NCBI RefSeq assembly: GCF_000526195.1
Contig: NZ_JAFP01000001.1
Coordinates: 186,001-250,000, forward strand
Source of the DNA: Hippea sp. KM1
Lineage (GTDB): Bacteria; Campylobacterota_A; Desulfurellia; Desulfurellales; Hippeaceae
Direction of reading: 5' to 3'
DNA: 64,000 nt
Shown: positions 33,478 through 42,475 of the stretch, piece by piece
Layout: the number at the start of each line of letters is the position of its first letter
Numbering within the stretch: position 1 is the first letter of the stretch
The notes under the pieces: model-generated
The model's input: only the letters and a program-made list of their open reading frames with translations
Told to the model about the DNA's origin: nothing
Database searches by the model: none
Translations under genes and position numbers: made by a program

Positions 33478-34619
33478 AAAAAGAGGGTTTTCATTTGGGT
33501 AAGTGGCCCATATTCTATGCCGTGCTTTTTGCCATAGGTTTCATTGGGATGGCCAGTGTCTATTTTAAGGGTCAGGAGGCCAGCTATGGCGTAAGCAGGG
33601 AGATCTCGTGGGGTCTTCTGATAATAGGCTATTCATTCTTTGTGGGTATAACCACAGGATTGAGCCTTTTGGCGGCTTTTGGTCATCTATTTAAGTTTGA
33701 GAGGTTTCATGTTCTATCCAGAAAGATTATGTGGACAGCCTTAAGCTCACTAATCGCCGGTTTCTTCATCATATTTTGGGATCTGGGTGGCCCATACAGG
33801 CTGCAGATCTTGAGATTCGTTGTCAACATAGTGCCGTTTCACTGGACATCTCCTATATGGTGGATGTCTGTTTTGTATGCAATGGAGCTGCCCATATTGA
33901 TAATAGAGGTGCTTCTGCTTATTGCCAATAAGGAGAAATACACATTCATAGCAAGCATTTTAGGGTTTATCGTGGGTATAAGCGCCTATAGCAATATGGG
34001 TTTTGTTTTTTCTGCCAACATTGCAAGGCCGTTCTGGCATGGGCCTTTCATACCGCTGTTCTTTATACTGTCGGCCATTGGATTGGGTGCAGCGGTGGGT
34101 TTGATTATCCTGTTTGTAAACAGAGGTGATTTATCTGATGAGAAATATCAGCAGACGCTTGAGGTTTTTTCAAAGACGCTATTTATAGTGATACTGGCCA
34201 TAGCGTTTGCAAAGGTCTGGAGAACGGTGGGCCTCCTCTATGGAAGACAGCCCATGACCTATGAGGCGGCAAGGGAGCTGGTTGCAGGGTCGCTGGCCTT
34301 TAACTTCTGGTTCTTTGAGGTTATTATGGGTATTTTGATACCATTTATCCTGCTTCTGTTTAGCCGCTTCAGATCAACCGTTCTATCGCTTATTAGTGCG
34401 TTTTCTGCCATAGTGGGCATATTCTTTATGAGGTATGACTCCATAATCGCCGGGCAGGTTGTGCCTGTGAATGGCGTCTATTTCCCCAAGCCTGAGATAC
34501 TCCACTATGCACCGTCGATTTCGGAGATAAGCCTCTTTATATGTTCTATAGGGGTTTTAGGTTTAATGTATACACTTGGAAGTCGTATTCTCCGCTTAGA
34601 GGAGGAAGAACATGGCTAA
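33459..34619 (+). CDS. NrfD/PsrC-family membrane subunit of a molybdoenzyme complex
   Basis: 386 residues with about nine to ten membrane helices. YGVSREISWGLLIIGYSFFV and FWDLGGPYRLQ are family patterns; no heme histidine pairs are evident, as expected for NrfD. It should exchange electrons and protons with menaquinone and pass electrons to the iron-sulfur subunit. The ATG lies within the torD frame, and the 3' end overlaps the catalytic subunit gene by 8 bases. Confidence 0.88.
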   Translation: MSEGILKKEGFHLGKWPIFYAVLFAIGFIGMASVYFKGQEASYGVSREISWGLLIIGYSFFVGITTGLSLLAAFGHLFKFERFHVLSRKIMWTALSSLIAGFFIIFWDLGGPYRLQILRFVVNIVPFHWTSPIWWMSVLYAMELPILIIEVLLLIANKEKYTFIASILGFIVGISAYSNMGFVFSANIARPFWHGPFIPLFFILSAIGLGAAVGLIILFVNRGDLSDEKYQQTLEVFSKTLFIVILAIAFAKVWRTVGLLYGRQPMTYEAARELVAGSLAFNFWFFEVIMGILIPFILLLFSRFRSTVLSLISAFSAIVGIFFMRYDSIIAGQVVPVNGVYFPKPEILHYAPSISEISLFICSIGVLGLMYTLGSRILRLEEEEHG

Positions 34620-36918
34620 AAATATATCAAGAAGGGCTTTTATAAAGACATCACTGACAACCGCAGCTGTAGCTGCGACCATAGGCGGTATGCCCAAAGG
34701 CTCGAAGGCCAACTCCAAGATCGATGCATACAACAAGAAGATGCTCAAATACGACAAGGGTAAGACGAGCTTTACCTTCTGCGAGATGTGCTTTTGGAAC
34801 TGCGGCGTGATAGCTCACACTCGAAACGGCGTTGTTCATAAGTTAGAGGGTAATCCTTATAACCCCAACAACAGGGGGCATCTGTGCGCAAAGGGCAATT
34901 CGGGTATCTTTTCTTTGTATGACCCGAACAGGCTGAAATATCCCTTAATCAGAACGGGAAAGAGGGGAGAAGGGAAGTTTAAAAAGGCCTCGTGGGATGA
35001 GGCTTTTGATTACATAGCAGAGAAGCTAAAGACCATAAAGGAGAAATACGGACCCCAAAGCCTGGTTAGCTTCTTGCACGGCACGGGTGAGGAGCCGTTC
35101 ATTATCCTATCTCACGCCTTGGGCACGCCCAATGTCGTAATACCCGCCTACTCCCAATGCATGGGCTCAAGGGAGGTTGGCTGGGTTTTGACATACGGCA
35201 CGGGTGTATCGGGTCATTCCACATTTGACCTTAAGAACTCAAAATACATCATCTCTTTTGGAAGAAACCTTTTAGGCTCCCTTCAGGTAAGGGAGGCTGA
35301 GGATGCCACAGAGGCCATAGCACGGGGGGCAAAGCTTGTTTATGTGGATCCACGCTTCTCTGAGACGGCATCCAAGGCCTATAGATGGTTGCCCCTAAAA
35401 CCCGGAACGGATCTTGCCTTGATATTGGGTATAATCCATGTGTTGATCAGGGATAATCTGGTGAATTTAGATTTTGTTGAGAAGTATTGCTATGGCTTTG
35501 GTCAGCTGTCTGAATTCATAAAGCAGTATACACCTGAGTGGGCATCCTCTGAGACCGGAATAGATGCAAAAACCATCCAGGCTATTGCCTGGGAATATGC
35601 CGAGAATATGCCCCATGTATTGGCAGTGCCGCCAAGGAGATTCTCAAGATACGGAAACGATACCCAGACCTCAAGGGGAATAGCCATACTCAACGCTTTG
35701 GCTGGTAATTGGGGTGTGCCTGGTGGAATCTGGGAAAGGAGCAAGTACAAATACATAATAGCCAATTACAACAGGAGTGACTGCGATATAAGGGAGGTTG
35801 AATTCAGGCCTCCAAAGGAGGATGAACCGCCAAGACCAACGGTTGAAAGGGCAGACGGTGCTGGAAGCCTCTTTCCGCTTGCTCCCAAGTCGTTGGGCAG
35901 GGAAAACGGCATAATAGAGGCCACATTAAGCGGTAAGCCATACCCCATCAAGGCGTGGTTGTTGTATGGCACAAACCCCATAGGCTCAACGGCCATAGGC
36001 ATGAATAGGTTGGTTGATGAGGTTTTGCCAAAGCTGGATCTAATCGTTGATATAGACATAATACCCAACGATATAAGCATGTTTGCCGATGTTGTGCTCC
36101 CAGAATCCACATATCTGGAAAGATACGATCTGCCCCACATACAAAAAGATGCCTATCCGTTTATAGCAATAAGGGAGCCTGCAGTTAAGCCTCTGTTTGA
36201 TACAAAAGGGGCTTGGGAGATTGCAAAGGGTATAGCAGAGAGGATGGGATGCGGTGAGTACTTCAAGGAGAGTTTAGAGGAAAGGATAGAGAAGGTTATT
36301 TCCCAGCTGCCTAAGGATAAGCAAAAAGAGCTTAAAGAGAAGGGCGTAGTTGTATATGAGGGCGTCGAACCGTTCCCGCAGGCAGCAGGCAAGCCGTTGA
36401 GGTTTAAAACGCCAACGGGTAAGATCGAGCTTTACTCCACAAAGCTCGATAGGTTTTATAAGGAGAAAGGTGATTCGTATTATCCTCTTCCCAAATACAC
36501 ACCGCCTCCGACATCTGAGCAGCCTGGCACCTATAGGCTGCTGTTTGGAAGGGTTCCTATGCATACCCATGCAAGAACGCAAAATAACGGCATGCTTGCT
36601 GAGATATACCCCGAGAACGAGGTGTGGATCAACGAGGAGGAGGCAAGGCGCTTGGGCTTGAGTGAGCATGATGAGGTTATGCTTTACAATGTCAAGACCA
36701 AGGTCGAGGTTGGGCCGGTTAAGGTAAAACCCACAAAGAGGATAAGGCGTGATTGCCTGTTTATAGCCCACGGTTTTGGTCATATATCTAAATTTCTTGA
36801 GGTGGCTTACAAGAAGGGTGTCTCCGATTCTATGCTGTGCAGCGACGGTGTTGACCCGATCAGCGGTTCTGCTGCGTTAAATAACGGTTTCGTCAAGATA
36901 AAGAGGGTCAGGGGGTAA
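34612..36918 (+). CDS. Molybdopterin oxidoreductase catalytic subunit, polysulfide/thiosulfate reductase-like
   Basis: 768 residues. The Tat signal SRRAFIK is at residues 5-11, so the enzyme is exported folded. A [4Fe-4S] cluster is bound by Cys57, Cys60, Cys64 (CEMCFWNC) and Cys92. Cys183 in YSQCMGSR is the probable molybdenum ligand, as in PsrA, PhsA and ArrA. RYGNDTQTSRGIAILNALAG and the C-terminal cofactor domain from TYRLLFGR match the PsrA/PhsA group. With the NrfD and four-cluster subunits and a Sud-like rhodanese, sulfur or polysulfide is the likeliest substrate; thiosulfate or arsenate cannot be excluded. Confidence 0.88.
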   Translation: MAKNISRRAFIKTSLTTAAVAATIGGMPKGSKANSKIDAYNKKMLKYDKGKTSFTFCEMCFWNCGVIAHTRNGVVHKLEGNPYNPNNRGHLCAKGNSGIFSLYDPNRLKYPLIRTGKRGEGKFKKASWDEAFDYIAEKLKTIKEKYGPQSLVSFLHGTGEEPFIILSHALGTPNVVIPAYSQCMGSREVGWVLTYGTGVSGHSTFDLKNSKYIISFGRNLLGSLQVREAEDATEAIARGAKLVYVDPRFSETASKAYRWLPLKPGTDLALILGIIHVLIRDNLVNLDFVEKYCYGFGQLSEFIKQYTPEWASSETGIDAKTIQAIAWEYAENMPHVLAVPPRRFSRYGNDTQTSRGIAILNALAGNWGVPGGIWERSKYKYIIANYNRSDCDIREVEFRPPKEDEPPRPTVERADGAGSLFPLAPKSLGRENGIIEATLSGKPYPIKAWLLYGTNPIGSTAIGMNRLVDEVLPKLDLIVDIDIIPNDISMFADVVLPESTYLERYDLPHIQKDAYPFIAIREPAVKPLFDTKGAWEIAKGIAERMGCGEYFKESLEERIEKVISQLPKDKQKELKEKGVVVYEGVEPFPQAAGKPLRFKTPTGKIELYSTKLDRFYKEKGDSYYPLPKYTPPPTSEQPGTYRLLFGRVPMHTHARTQNNGMLAEIYPENEVWINEEEARRLGLSEHDEVMLYNVKTKVEVGPVKVKPTKRIRRDCLFIAHGFGHISKFLEVAYKKGVSDSMLCSDGVDPISGSAALNNGFVKIKRVRG

Positions 36919-36921
36919 TTT

Positions 36922-37503
36922 ATGGAAAAGACAAAGAGGAAACATAGATATGCAATGGTTATTGTTCAGGATAGATGTATAGGGTGTATGGCCTGCTATA
37001 GCGCCTGCAAGGCCGAGTGGAATGTGCCCTTAAACAGGGAGATGTTCAGGACTGAGGTTTTGGAGATTGAGTCTGAGAAGGAGGACGGCACCCCCAAGGT
37101 GGTTTTTATGCCGATACTCTGCAACCACTGCGAGAATGCTCCCTGTGTTGAGGTTTGCCCAACAGGTGCGAGTTATAAAAGGGAAGAGGACGGCATAGTT
37201 CTTGTGGAGCCCTCCATGTGTATAGGGTGCAAGGCCTGCATGGAGGCCTGCCCCTATAACGCAAGGTATTATAACGAGGAGCTAACGGCTGTTGATAAAT
37301 GCACATTCTGCCTGCCACGAATCAGCAATGGTCTTGAACCGGCTTGTGTGGCAACCTGCGTTGGAGAGGCTCGAAATTTTGGCGACTTGAACGATAAGGA
37401 TAGCAAGGTTTCCAAATTGTTGAGGGATGCAAAGAAGGTTTGGAAGCTCCAGGAGGATAAGGGCACCCAACCCAATGTGTATTATGTTAGCTTGAACTAT
37501 TAA
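36922..37503 (+). CDS. Four-cluster iron-sulfur subunit of the molybdoenzyme
   Basis: 193 residues with the PsrB/DmsB pattern of four [4Fe-4S] clusters: CIGCMACYSAC, CNHCENAPCVEVC, CIGCKACMEAC and CTFC with a later CVATC. It carries electrons between the NrfD subunit and the catalytic subunit. No signal peptide is present; it is expected to travel with the Tat-exported subunit. It starts 3 bases after the catalytic subunit. Confidence 0.92.
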   Translation: MEKTKRKHRYAMVIVQDRCIGCMACYSACKAEWNVPLNREMFRTEVLEIESEKEDGTPKVVFMPILCNHCENAPCVEVCPTGASYKREEDGIVLVEPSMCIGCKACMEACPYNARYYNEELTAVDKCTFCLPRISNGLEPACVATCVGEARNFGDLNDKDSKVSKLLRDAKKVWKLQEDKGTQPNVYYVSLNY

Positions 37504-37517
37504 ATGGAGGTGGAGGA

Positions 37518-37880
37518 ATGAAGGTTAAAGGCATTATTATAGCTATAATCGTTTCCCTGATTGTTGGCGGTTTCATGGTAAAAACAAAGGCTTCACAGTC
37601 TGAGCACTATAACATGAATCAGGCTTTGTGCCAGAAATACATAGAGATGTCAACCCAGGCTTACAACAAGGATGATCTGTACAGCGCCAAGCTTTATGCC
37701 CAGAAGGCGGTTCAGGAGAATCCGTGGTGCAAGGCCGCCTGGGATAATTACAATAGGATATTGATTAATATCACCGGAGGGGATATAAATAGGATACCTG
37801 AACCAAAGAAGGAGGAGGCAGCACCAGCTGCTGAGGCACCGACTGCCGGAGGCGAAGAGGAAGAGATAGAGGGCTGCTAA
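37518..37880 (+). CDS. Small membrane-anchored helical (TPR-like) protein ending in Cys
   Basis: 120 residues, not recognised as a named family. One N-terminal hydrophobic segment (about 4-22) is either an anchor or an uncleaved signal. Residues about 35-85 form a helix pair resembling one TPR unit (AYNKDDLYSAKLYAQKAVQE). The tail is Pro/Ala/Glu-rich and acidic and ends in GC. It stands between the iron-sulfur subunit and the Rieske protein, with GGAGGTGGAGG in front, so it probably is a small subunit or assembly factor of the Rieske-cytochrome b complex. Confidence 0.7.
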   Translation: MKVKGIIIAIIVSLIVGGFMVKTKASQSEHYNMNQALCQKYIEMSTQAYNKDDLYSAKLYAQKAVQENPWCKAAWDNYNRILINITGGDINRIPEPKKEEAAPAAEAPTAGGEEEEIEGC

Positions 37881-37886
37881 GGGTGT

Positions 37887-38282
37887 ATGGCTAAAACACG
37901 AAGGGAATTTCTGGGGAAAGCCTTGAGCTTCACAGCCGCAGCGGGGCTTGCGAGTTTGGCTTTCCCCTTTTATCGTTTTGTTGCATCTAAGTCGTCGGAT
38001 AGAACCATTAGTATACCGCTAAGCAGCATCGATAGGGATGTTGTTTTTATAGATAACCCGCCGTTGTTTGTTGTAAAGACCAAAAAAGGTTATAAGGCGT
38101 ATGATGCCCATTGCACCCATATGGGTTGCATAGTAAATTACAACCCCACATCCAATCGCTTTGAGTGTCCCTGCCACGGCAGCGTATTTGATATTAAGGG
38201 TGAGAGGGTTAAGGGTCCTGCCAGAAAGCCTCTTAAGGTATTGACTTGCAGGGTCGTTCATAATAACCTCGTTATAGGATGA
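37887..38282 (+). CDS. Rieske [2Fe-2S] protein
   Basis: 131 residues. The N-terminus MAKTRREFLGK followed by a hydrophobic stretch is a Tat-type anchor. The cluster is held by Cys76 and His78 (CTHMGC) and Cys94 and His97 (CPCHGS); Cys81 and Cys96 form the usual disulfide. Compact, like Rieske proteins of cytochrome b6f-type complexes. It overlaps the cytochrome b gene by 4 bases, so the two are the quinol-oxidising core. Confidence 0.93.
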   Translation: MAKTRREFLGKALSFTAAAGLASLAFPFYRFVASKSSDRTISIPLSSIDRDVVFIDNPPLFVVKTKKGYKAYDAHCTHMGCIVNYNPTSNRFECPCHGSVFDIKGERVKGPARKPLKVLTCRVVHNNLVIG

Positions 38283-39088
38283 AGATTGACTATTTTATAG
38301 CCTGGTTAGCACAGGGTTTTCTCATAATAGCCCTTGTTAGTGGTATACCCATTGCATTTGAGTATTACCCGGCAAAGGCCTTCGATAGCCTGCAGAGGAT
38401 TACCCATATTTTGCCTTACGGTGGATTTTTAAGGTCCCTTCATTACTTCTCCTCTCAATTGTTGCTTTTGTTTATTGTTCTGCATGTTGTCGTTGAGCTG
38501 TACATGTATCCAAAAAAGAGCTGCAGGGATGTCGATTTTTCCTTTGGTGCTATAGCGGCCGTGGTTGTTGTTTTTCTTTTGTTTAGCGGCTATGTTCTGA
38601 AGGCTGACCAAAACGGCCAATCTGCGGCGTTGGTTTCTCAAAATATGCTGGCAGATAGTCGTATATTCAAATGGGCTGTTGTGTTTTTTAAGGATGGGGC
38701 TGTTTTTTACTGGAGGTTTTTTTTGTGGCATGCGATTATCCTGCCCCTGTTTTTGGTTTATCCGTTGTTTTTGCACTCAAAGAGGATTACGGCCAGAATG
38801 GAGTTTGTGGTTGTGTCGCTGGCGTTGAGCCTGCTTGCTGTGTTTGTATTTAAAATGCCTTACGATGTGCCGTTTGGTATGGCTGTTGGGCATTTGAGCG
38901 GCCCGTGGTTCTTTGAGGGTGTTGAGAATATGCTCAAGCTTAATGTTGATGTGGATCTGGCTATGTTTGCGGGCTTTTTCCCTTTTGTTGTGCTGTTTTT
39001 GTATAAGAGGCTATGCAGGTTTAGGTTTTGGTTAAATCTTCTGCTTTTTATCTGGATGGTTGCCTATGCTGCGATTAGCCTGGTTTAG
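38279..39088 (+). CDS. Short diheme cytochrome b of a Rieske/b complex
   Basis: 269 residues, about seven membrane helices. Two heme-ligand pairs are visible: H in LRSLHYFSS with H in IVLHVVVEL, and H in FLWHAIIL with H in PLFLHSK. After helix 4 a short part corresponds to subunit IV, and the quinol-site PEWY motif is represented only by GPWFFEG. It is much shorter than a full cytochrome b (about 400 residues) and longer than b6 (about 215). Its 3' end overlaps the first multiheme cytochrome gene by 23 bases. Confidence 0.85.
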   Translation: MKIDYFIAWLAQGFLIIALVSGIPIAFEYYPAKAFDSLQRITHILPYGGFLRSLHYFSSQLLLLFIVLHVVVELYMYPKKSCRDVDFSFGAIAAVVVVFLLFSGYVLKADQNGQSAALVSQNMLADSRIFKWAVVFFKDGAVFYWRFFLWHAIILPLFLVYPLFLHSKRITARMEFVVVSLALSLLAVFVFKMPYDVPFGMAVGHLSGPWFFEGVENMLKLNVDVDLAMFAGFFPFVVLFLYKRLCRFRFWLNLLLFIWMVAYAAISLV

Positions 39089-40826
39089 GGTTTTTGTTTT
39101 CATAAGTGCCTTGTTTATAATTGGTGTTGTTGCTTTTGAGTATAGGAGAAACACCAATAGGCCAGCACCGAAGGTTGACTCATGCCTGAATTGCCACAGC
39201 GACATTAAGGATGTGGGCAGATCCCATCCCATCTCTGTTTTTGGTTGTGCCAAATGCCACGGGGGCAACAAATATGCCACCACAAAAGATGAGGCGCACA
39301 GGGGCATGGTGTTGAATCCGGCCAGCCTTAAGAATGCAAAGAAGTACTGTCTTGACTGCCATGCCGATATTATAGATAGGGTTAGCCACTCAATTATGGA
39401 GACGAACAGGGGAATAATAGGCGTTTTGAACAGGAAATACGAAGGTATTGAGAGTTATCCATCCATATCGCAAATAAAGAGCAGCGACAATAGAACATTT
39501 GAGATAGATTACTTCAGAAAAATGTGTGCGGCATGCCACATAGACCAGAAGCAGTCCATATTCCCCAAAAACAGAATAAGGGGCGGTGGGTGTATAGATT
39601 GCCACGGCGTTAAAAATAAGAATACCCCCCATACCATCTTAACCGTTAAGATACCCTCACGGAATTGCTTAAAGTGCCACAACAGGTCGAATAGGATAGG
39701 CCTTGCATATTTTGGGCAGTTTCAATCTGCAGGATATGGAACGCCTTATAAGAACGGGGGGTTCTCCCATCAGATTATAGGCGGTGGGAGGTATTATTTG
39801 AAGCTCAAAGGGGATGTGCATTACAGAAAGGCCGGTCTTGATTGTATAGATTGCCATACAGAGGCCGGCATCATGGGTGATGGCTATGACCATAAGAGGT
39901 TTAAGCAGCAGGTGGTTATACAGTGTGAGGATTGCCACAAGCCCCAGTTTGGCAAACCCAACGATCTGGCCTTTAAGCTTGCCGACACCAACGGGTCGGT
40001 TCCGCTATCAAAGGACATCCAGATAGCCTACACGAGAAAGGACTTCAGGCCCATATACAACCTGCAGAAAACCAAAGACGGCAGGGTGTTTTTTTACAGA
40101 AAGAGGGACGGCAAGAGGTTTGAATTAACGCTAATGAGCAATAAGCCATACCACACATTGAAGATCCATAAAAAGCTTTCTTGTCAGGCCTGCCACTCTC
40201 AATGGATGCCCGCCTGTTATGGTTGCCATGTTGCGGCATTCAAGAATAAAAGACAGTTTGATTGGTTATCCCATAAGCCTGAGATGGGCGCCTATAGGGA
40301 GTTTAGCTCGTTTAACCGATTTGCCCATCCGACATTAGGGTGGAACGAAAATGGCAAGGTTGCCCTTTTTGCACCGGGGTGCCAGTCATTTGTTACCGTT
40401 TACGGTGGCGGCATTAAACCTATAAGGAGGTTTCATAGATTGTTTTATGCCTCCTGGGATCCCCATACAACGCAGCTTAAGGCCAGGGGATGTGCGGATT
40501 GCCATTTCAATGCGACCACCCTGGGTCTTGGCAGGGGAAACATGGATATAAAGGGTAAAAGCATCGTTTTTAAACCGTTCTTTGATTCAAAGTCATCATC
40601 CCTTCCCATAGACCATCCGCTGGATAGCTTTGTGGATAGCAAAGGCAAACAGCTTCAGGGTGTTTCTTTTAAAAAACAGCATGCTTTCAGCGGGTCTGAT
40701 TTGAAAAGGATCGTCTCGGCTTACGGTTGTATATTGTGCCATAGGCATTATTCGGATAAAATCTATTTGAACTTTGATGTTTCGAAGAGATTGTTTATGG
40801 AAGGCAGAACACCGTGTTCAAGATAG
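39066..40826 (+). CDS. Multiheme cytochrome c with 12 CxxCH motifs
   Basis: 586 residues. A single hydrophobic segment near the N-terminus (VFVFISALFIIGVVAF) exports and anchors it. Twelve CxxCH heme sites are counted: SCLNCH, GCAKCH, YCLDCH, MCAACH, GCIDCH, NCLKCH, DCIDCH, QCEDCH, SCQACH, ACYGCH, GCADCH and GCILCH. It should be a periplasmic electron wire for the Rieske/b complex. Its middle is clearly related to the next gene. ATG at 39066 lies inside the cytochrome b gene; an in-frame TTG six bases earlier is less likely. I do not recognise a named family. Confidence 0.9.
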   Translation: MLRLAWFRVFVFISALFIIGVVAFEYRRNTNRPAPKVDSCLNCHSDIKDVGRSHPISVFGCAKCHGGNKYATTKDEAHRGMVLNPASLKNAKKYCLDCHADIIDRVSHSIMETNRGIIGVLNRKYEGIESYPSISQIKSSDNRTFEIDYFRKMCAACHIDQKQSIFPKNRIRGGGCIDCHGVKNKNTPHTILTVKIPSRNCLKCHNRSNRIGLAYFGQFQSAGYGTPYKNGGFSHQIIGGGRYYLKLKGDVHYRKAGLDCIDCHTEAGIMGDGYDHKRFKQQVVIQCEDCHKPQFGKPNDLAFKLADTNGSVPLSKDIQIAYTRKDFRPIYNLQKTKDGRVFFYRKRDGKRFELTLMSNKPYHTLKIHKKLSCQACHSQWMPACYGCHVAAFKNKRQFDWLSHKPEMGAYREFSSFNRFAHPTLGWNENGKVALFAPGCQSFVTVYGGGIKPIRRFHRLFYASWDPHTTQLKARGCADCHFNATTLGLGRGNMDIKGKSIVFKPFFDSKSSSLPIDHPLDSFVDSKGKQLQGVSFKKQHAFSGSDLKRIVSAYGCILCHRHYSDKIYLNFDVSKRLFMEGRTPCSR

Positions 40827-42475
40827 TTGTGCTTTTTTTATTTCTATTTGTAAGCTATGCATACTCCATAGACTATTCCCACTGCACATCCTGTCATAGG
40901 ATAGAGAAGATAGACGATGTGCATAATTTCAGCTGCACCGTTTGTCATCTGCCAAAGAATACAAAGATGCCTTTGAAGTCTCACAAACCCATAATAAAAA
41001 ATCCCTCATCGATGGAGTTTGTCGATGCCCAATGCGGCTCATGTCACCGTGCGGATATAGATAGGCTGAAACACTCACTCCATTACACGCTTTCATCTGC
41101 CATTAATATAACACGGTTTGTCTGGCATGCACAGGATACAGTGAACCCGATCTATGGTGTTTTTGCACAGAGTGGGCTAAAGCAGATACCTAAACCAAAG
41201 TCCATAATAAAAAAACCGCAAGACCTTGTGGATGACCTGCTTAGGCGTAAATGTCTAAGGTGTCATCTGCAGAATAACAGCTATACGACCGCAGGCACGC
41301 ACAGGGCAAAGGGGTGTGCTGCATGCCATATGGAGTATTCGCTTTCTGGCAGATACCAGGGAAGCGACAGGCTTTTGAGGGGCAAATTCGGCTTTTCTAA
41401 AATACACAGGTTTAATGCCCACCCTAAGGATTCAAACTGCCTTGCCTGTCATAATAACGAGTTTGTGGGGAGCGATTATTTTGGTATGTTTCCTCAGGAT
41501 TACCATAGTTCCTTCCGTTCACCTATCATGCCCAACGGTTATTTCAAAAGGAGGATATTCGGTATAGGCCAGCACCATCTCTTAAAAGATGTGCATGCCC
41601 GGGCAGGCCTGATGTGTGTGGATTGTCATAAAAAAAGCGATGTTATGGGAGATGGCAGGCTGTATATAAGACAGCTGGATGCCGTAAAGGTTAGCTGTTC
41701 GGATTGCCACGGTGGATACAGTAAAAAACCGAATCCATCGTATGTAAGAAAGACCCCTTTGGGTTATATGATGAGGCTTGTAAATGGCCGTGTTGTTGAT
41801 GTTGTTCAATTTAACCCCAACACACAGGCCCATAAATACCATAAAAACCTCCACTGTTCTGCATGTCATGCCGCCTGGCAGTCTGAGCATTTTCAGCTCA
41901 ATCTCTATTTGGATAAGACAAAGAACTATTCCATGTGGAAGGATTTGATATATCAGGAGGATCCCTACCTTGAGCGTTTCTTAAGGAGGGCCTTAAGGGA
42001 CGGTTCGCTTCTGCCTCTTATGCCTGATTATATAAGCGGTAAGTTGGAAGAGGGTATCTGGTATAGCGGCTGGCTTGCAAGGAGATGGTCGTATTTTGTG
42101 CTTCTTAAAGACAAAAACGGCAAATACTACATAGGGAGACCGCTGTTTCAGTATAGGTTGACATATAAGGACAAAAACGGCAAGCTTGTTTTTGACGATG
42201 TGGACAACATGTCTGCTATAATGCCGTTTGTTCCGCATACAATAAGCAAATGCCCAAAGGGGTGCGCTCAATGCCATGAAAACCCCTATATGAGGTATAA
42301 GGACTGGCAAAGCGGCACAGCGGCGGCTGAGTTTTTTAAGGGTGAGACGTTGTTTGGCTATAGACCAAAGCCCAACTGGATGGATAGCAAGCTATACAGA
42401 AGGGTTATGTTTGAAAGGATGAGGGGTTTTATAAAACAGACATACAAGGAGGAGTTAAAGGGTGAATCTAACTGA
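40814..42475 (+). CDS. Multiheme cytochrome c with 10 CxxCH motifs
   Basis: 553 residues starting with GTG at 40814, inside the end of the previous gene. A signal peptide ends near YAYS (residue 18). Ten CxxCH sites are counted: HCTSCH, SCTVCH, QCGSCH, KCLRCH, GCAACH, NCLACH, MCVDCH, SCSDCH, HCSACH and GCAQCH. The blocks [14 protein letters not shown]...VMGDG and [15 protein letters not shown] align with the preceding cytochrome. A heme-free stretch of about 150 residues lies before the last site. Probably soluble or loosely bound partner of the same complex. Overlaps hisIE by 14 bases. Confidence 0.9.
   Translation: MFKIVVLFLFLFVSYAYSIDYSHCTSCHRIEKIDDVHNFSCTVCHLPKNTKMPLKSHKPIIKNPSSMEFVDAQCGSCHRADIDRLKHSLHYTLSSAINITRFVWHAQDTVNPIYGVFAQSGLKQIPKPKSIIKKPQDLVDDLLRRKCLRCHLQNNSYTTAGTHRAKGCAACHMEYSLSGRYQGSDRLLRGKFGFSKIHRFNAHPKDSNCLACHNNEFVGSDYFGMFPQDYHSSFRSPIMPNGYFKRRIFGIGQHHLLKDVHARAGLMCVDCHKKSDVMGDGRLYIRQLDAVKVSCSDCHGGYSKKPNPSYVRKTPLGYMMRLVNGRVVDVVQFNPNTQAHKYHKNLHCSACHAAWQSEHFQLNLYLDKTKNYSMWKDLIYQEDPYLERFLRRALRDGSLLPLMPDYISGKLEEGIWYSGWLARRWSYFVLLKDKNGKYYIGRPLFQYRLTYKDKNGKLVFDDVDNMSAIMPFVPHTISKCPKGCAQCHENPYMRYKDWQSGTAAAEFFKGETLFGYRPKPNWMDSKLYRRVMFERMRGFIKQTYKEELKGESN

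Noticed and set aside
34612-36918. Arsenate reductase (ArrA) identity for the molybdoenzyme
   Set aside because: It cannot be excluded, but NrfD, rhodanese and TorD neighbours fit a sulfur reductase better.
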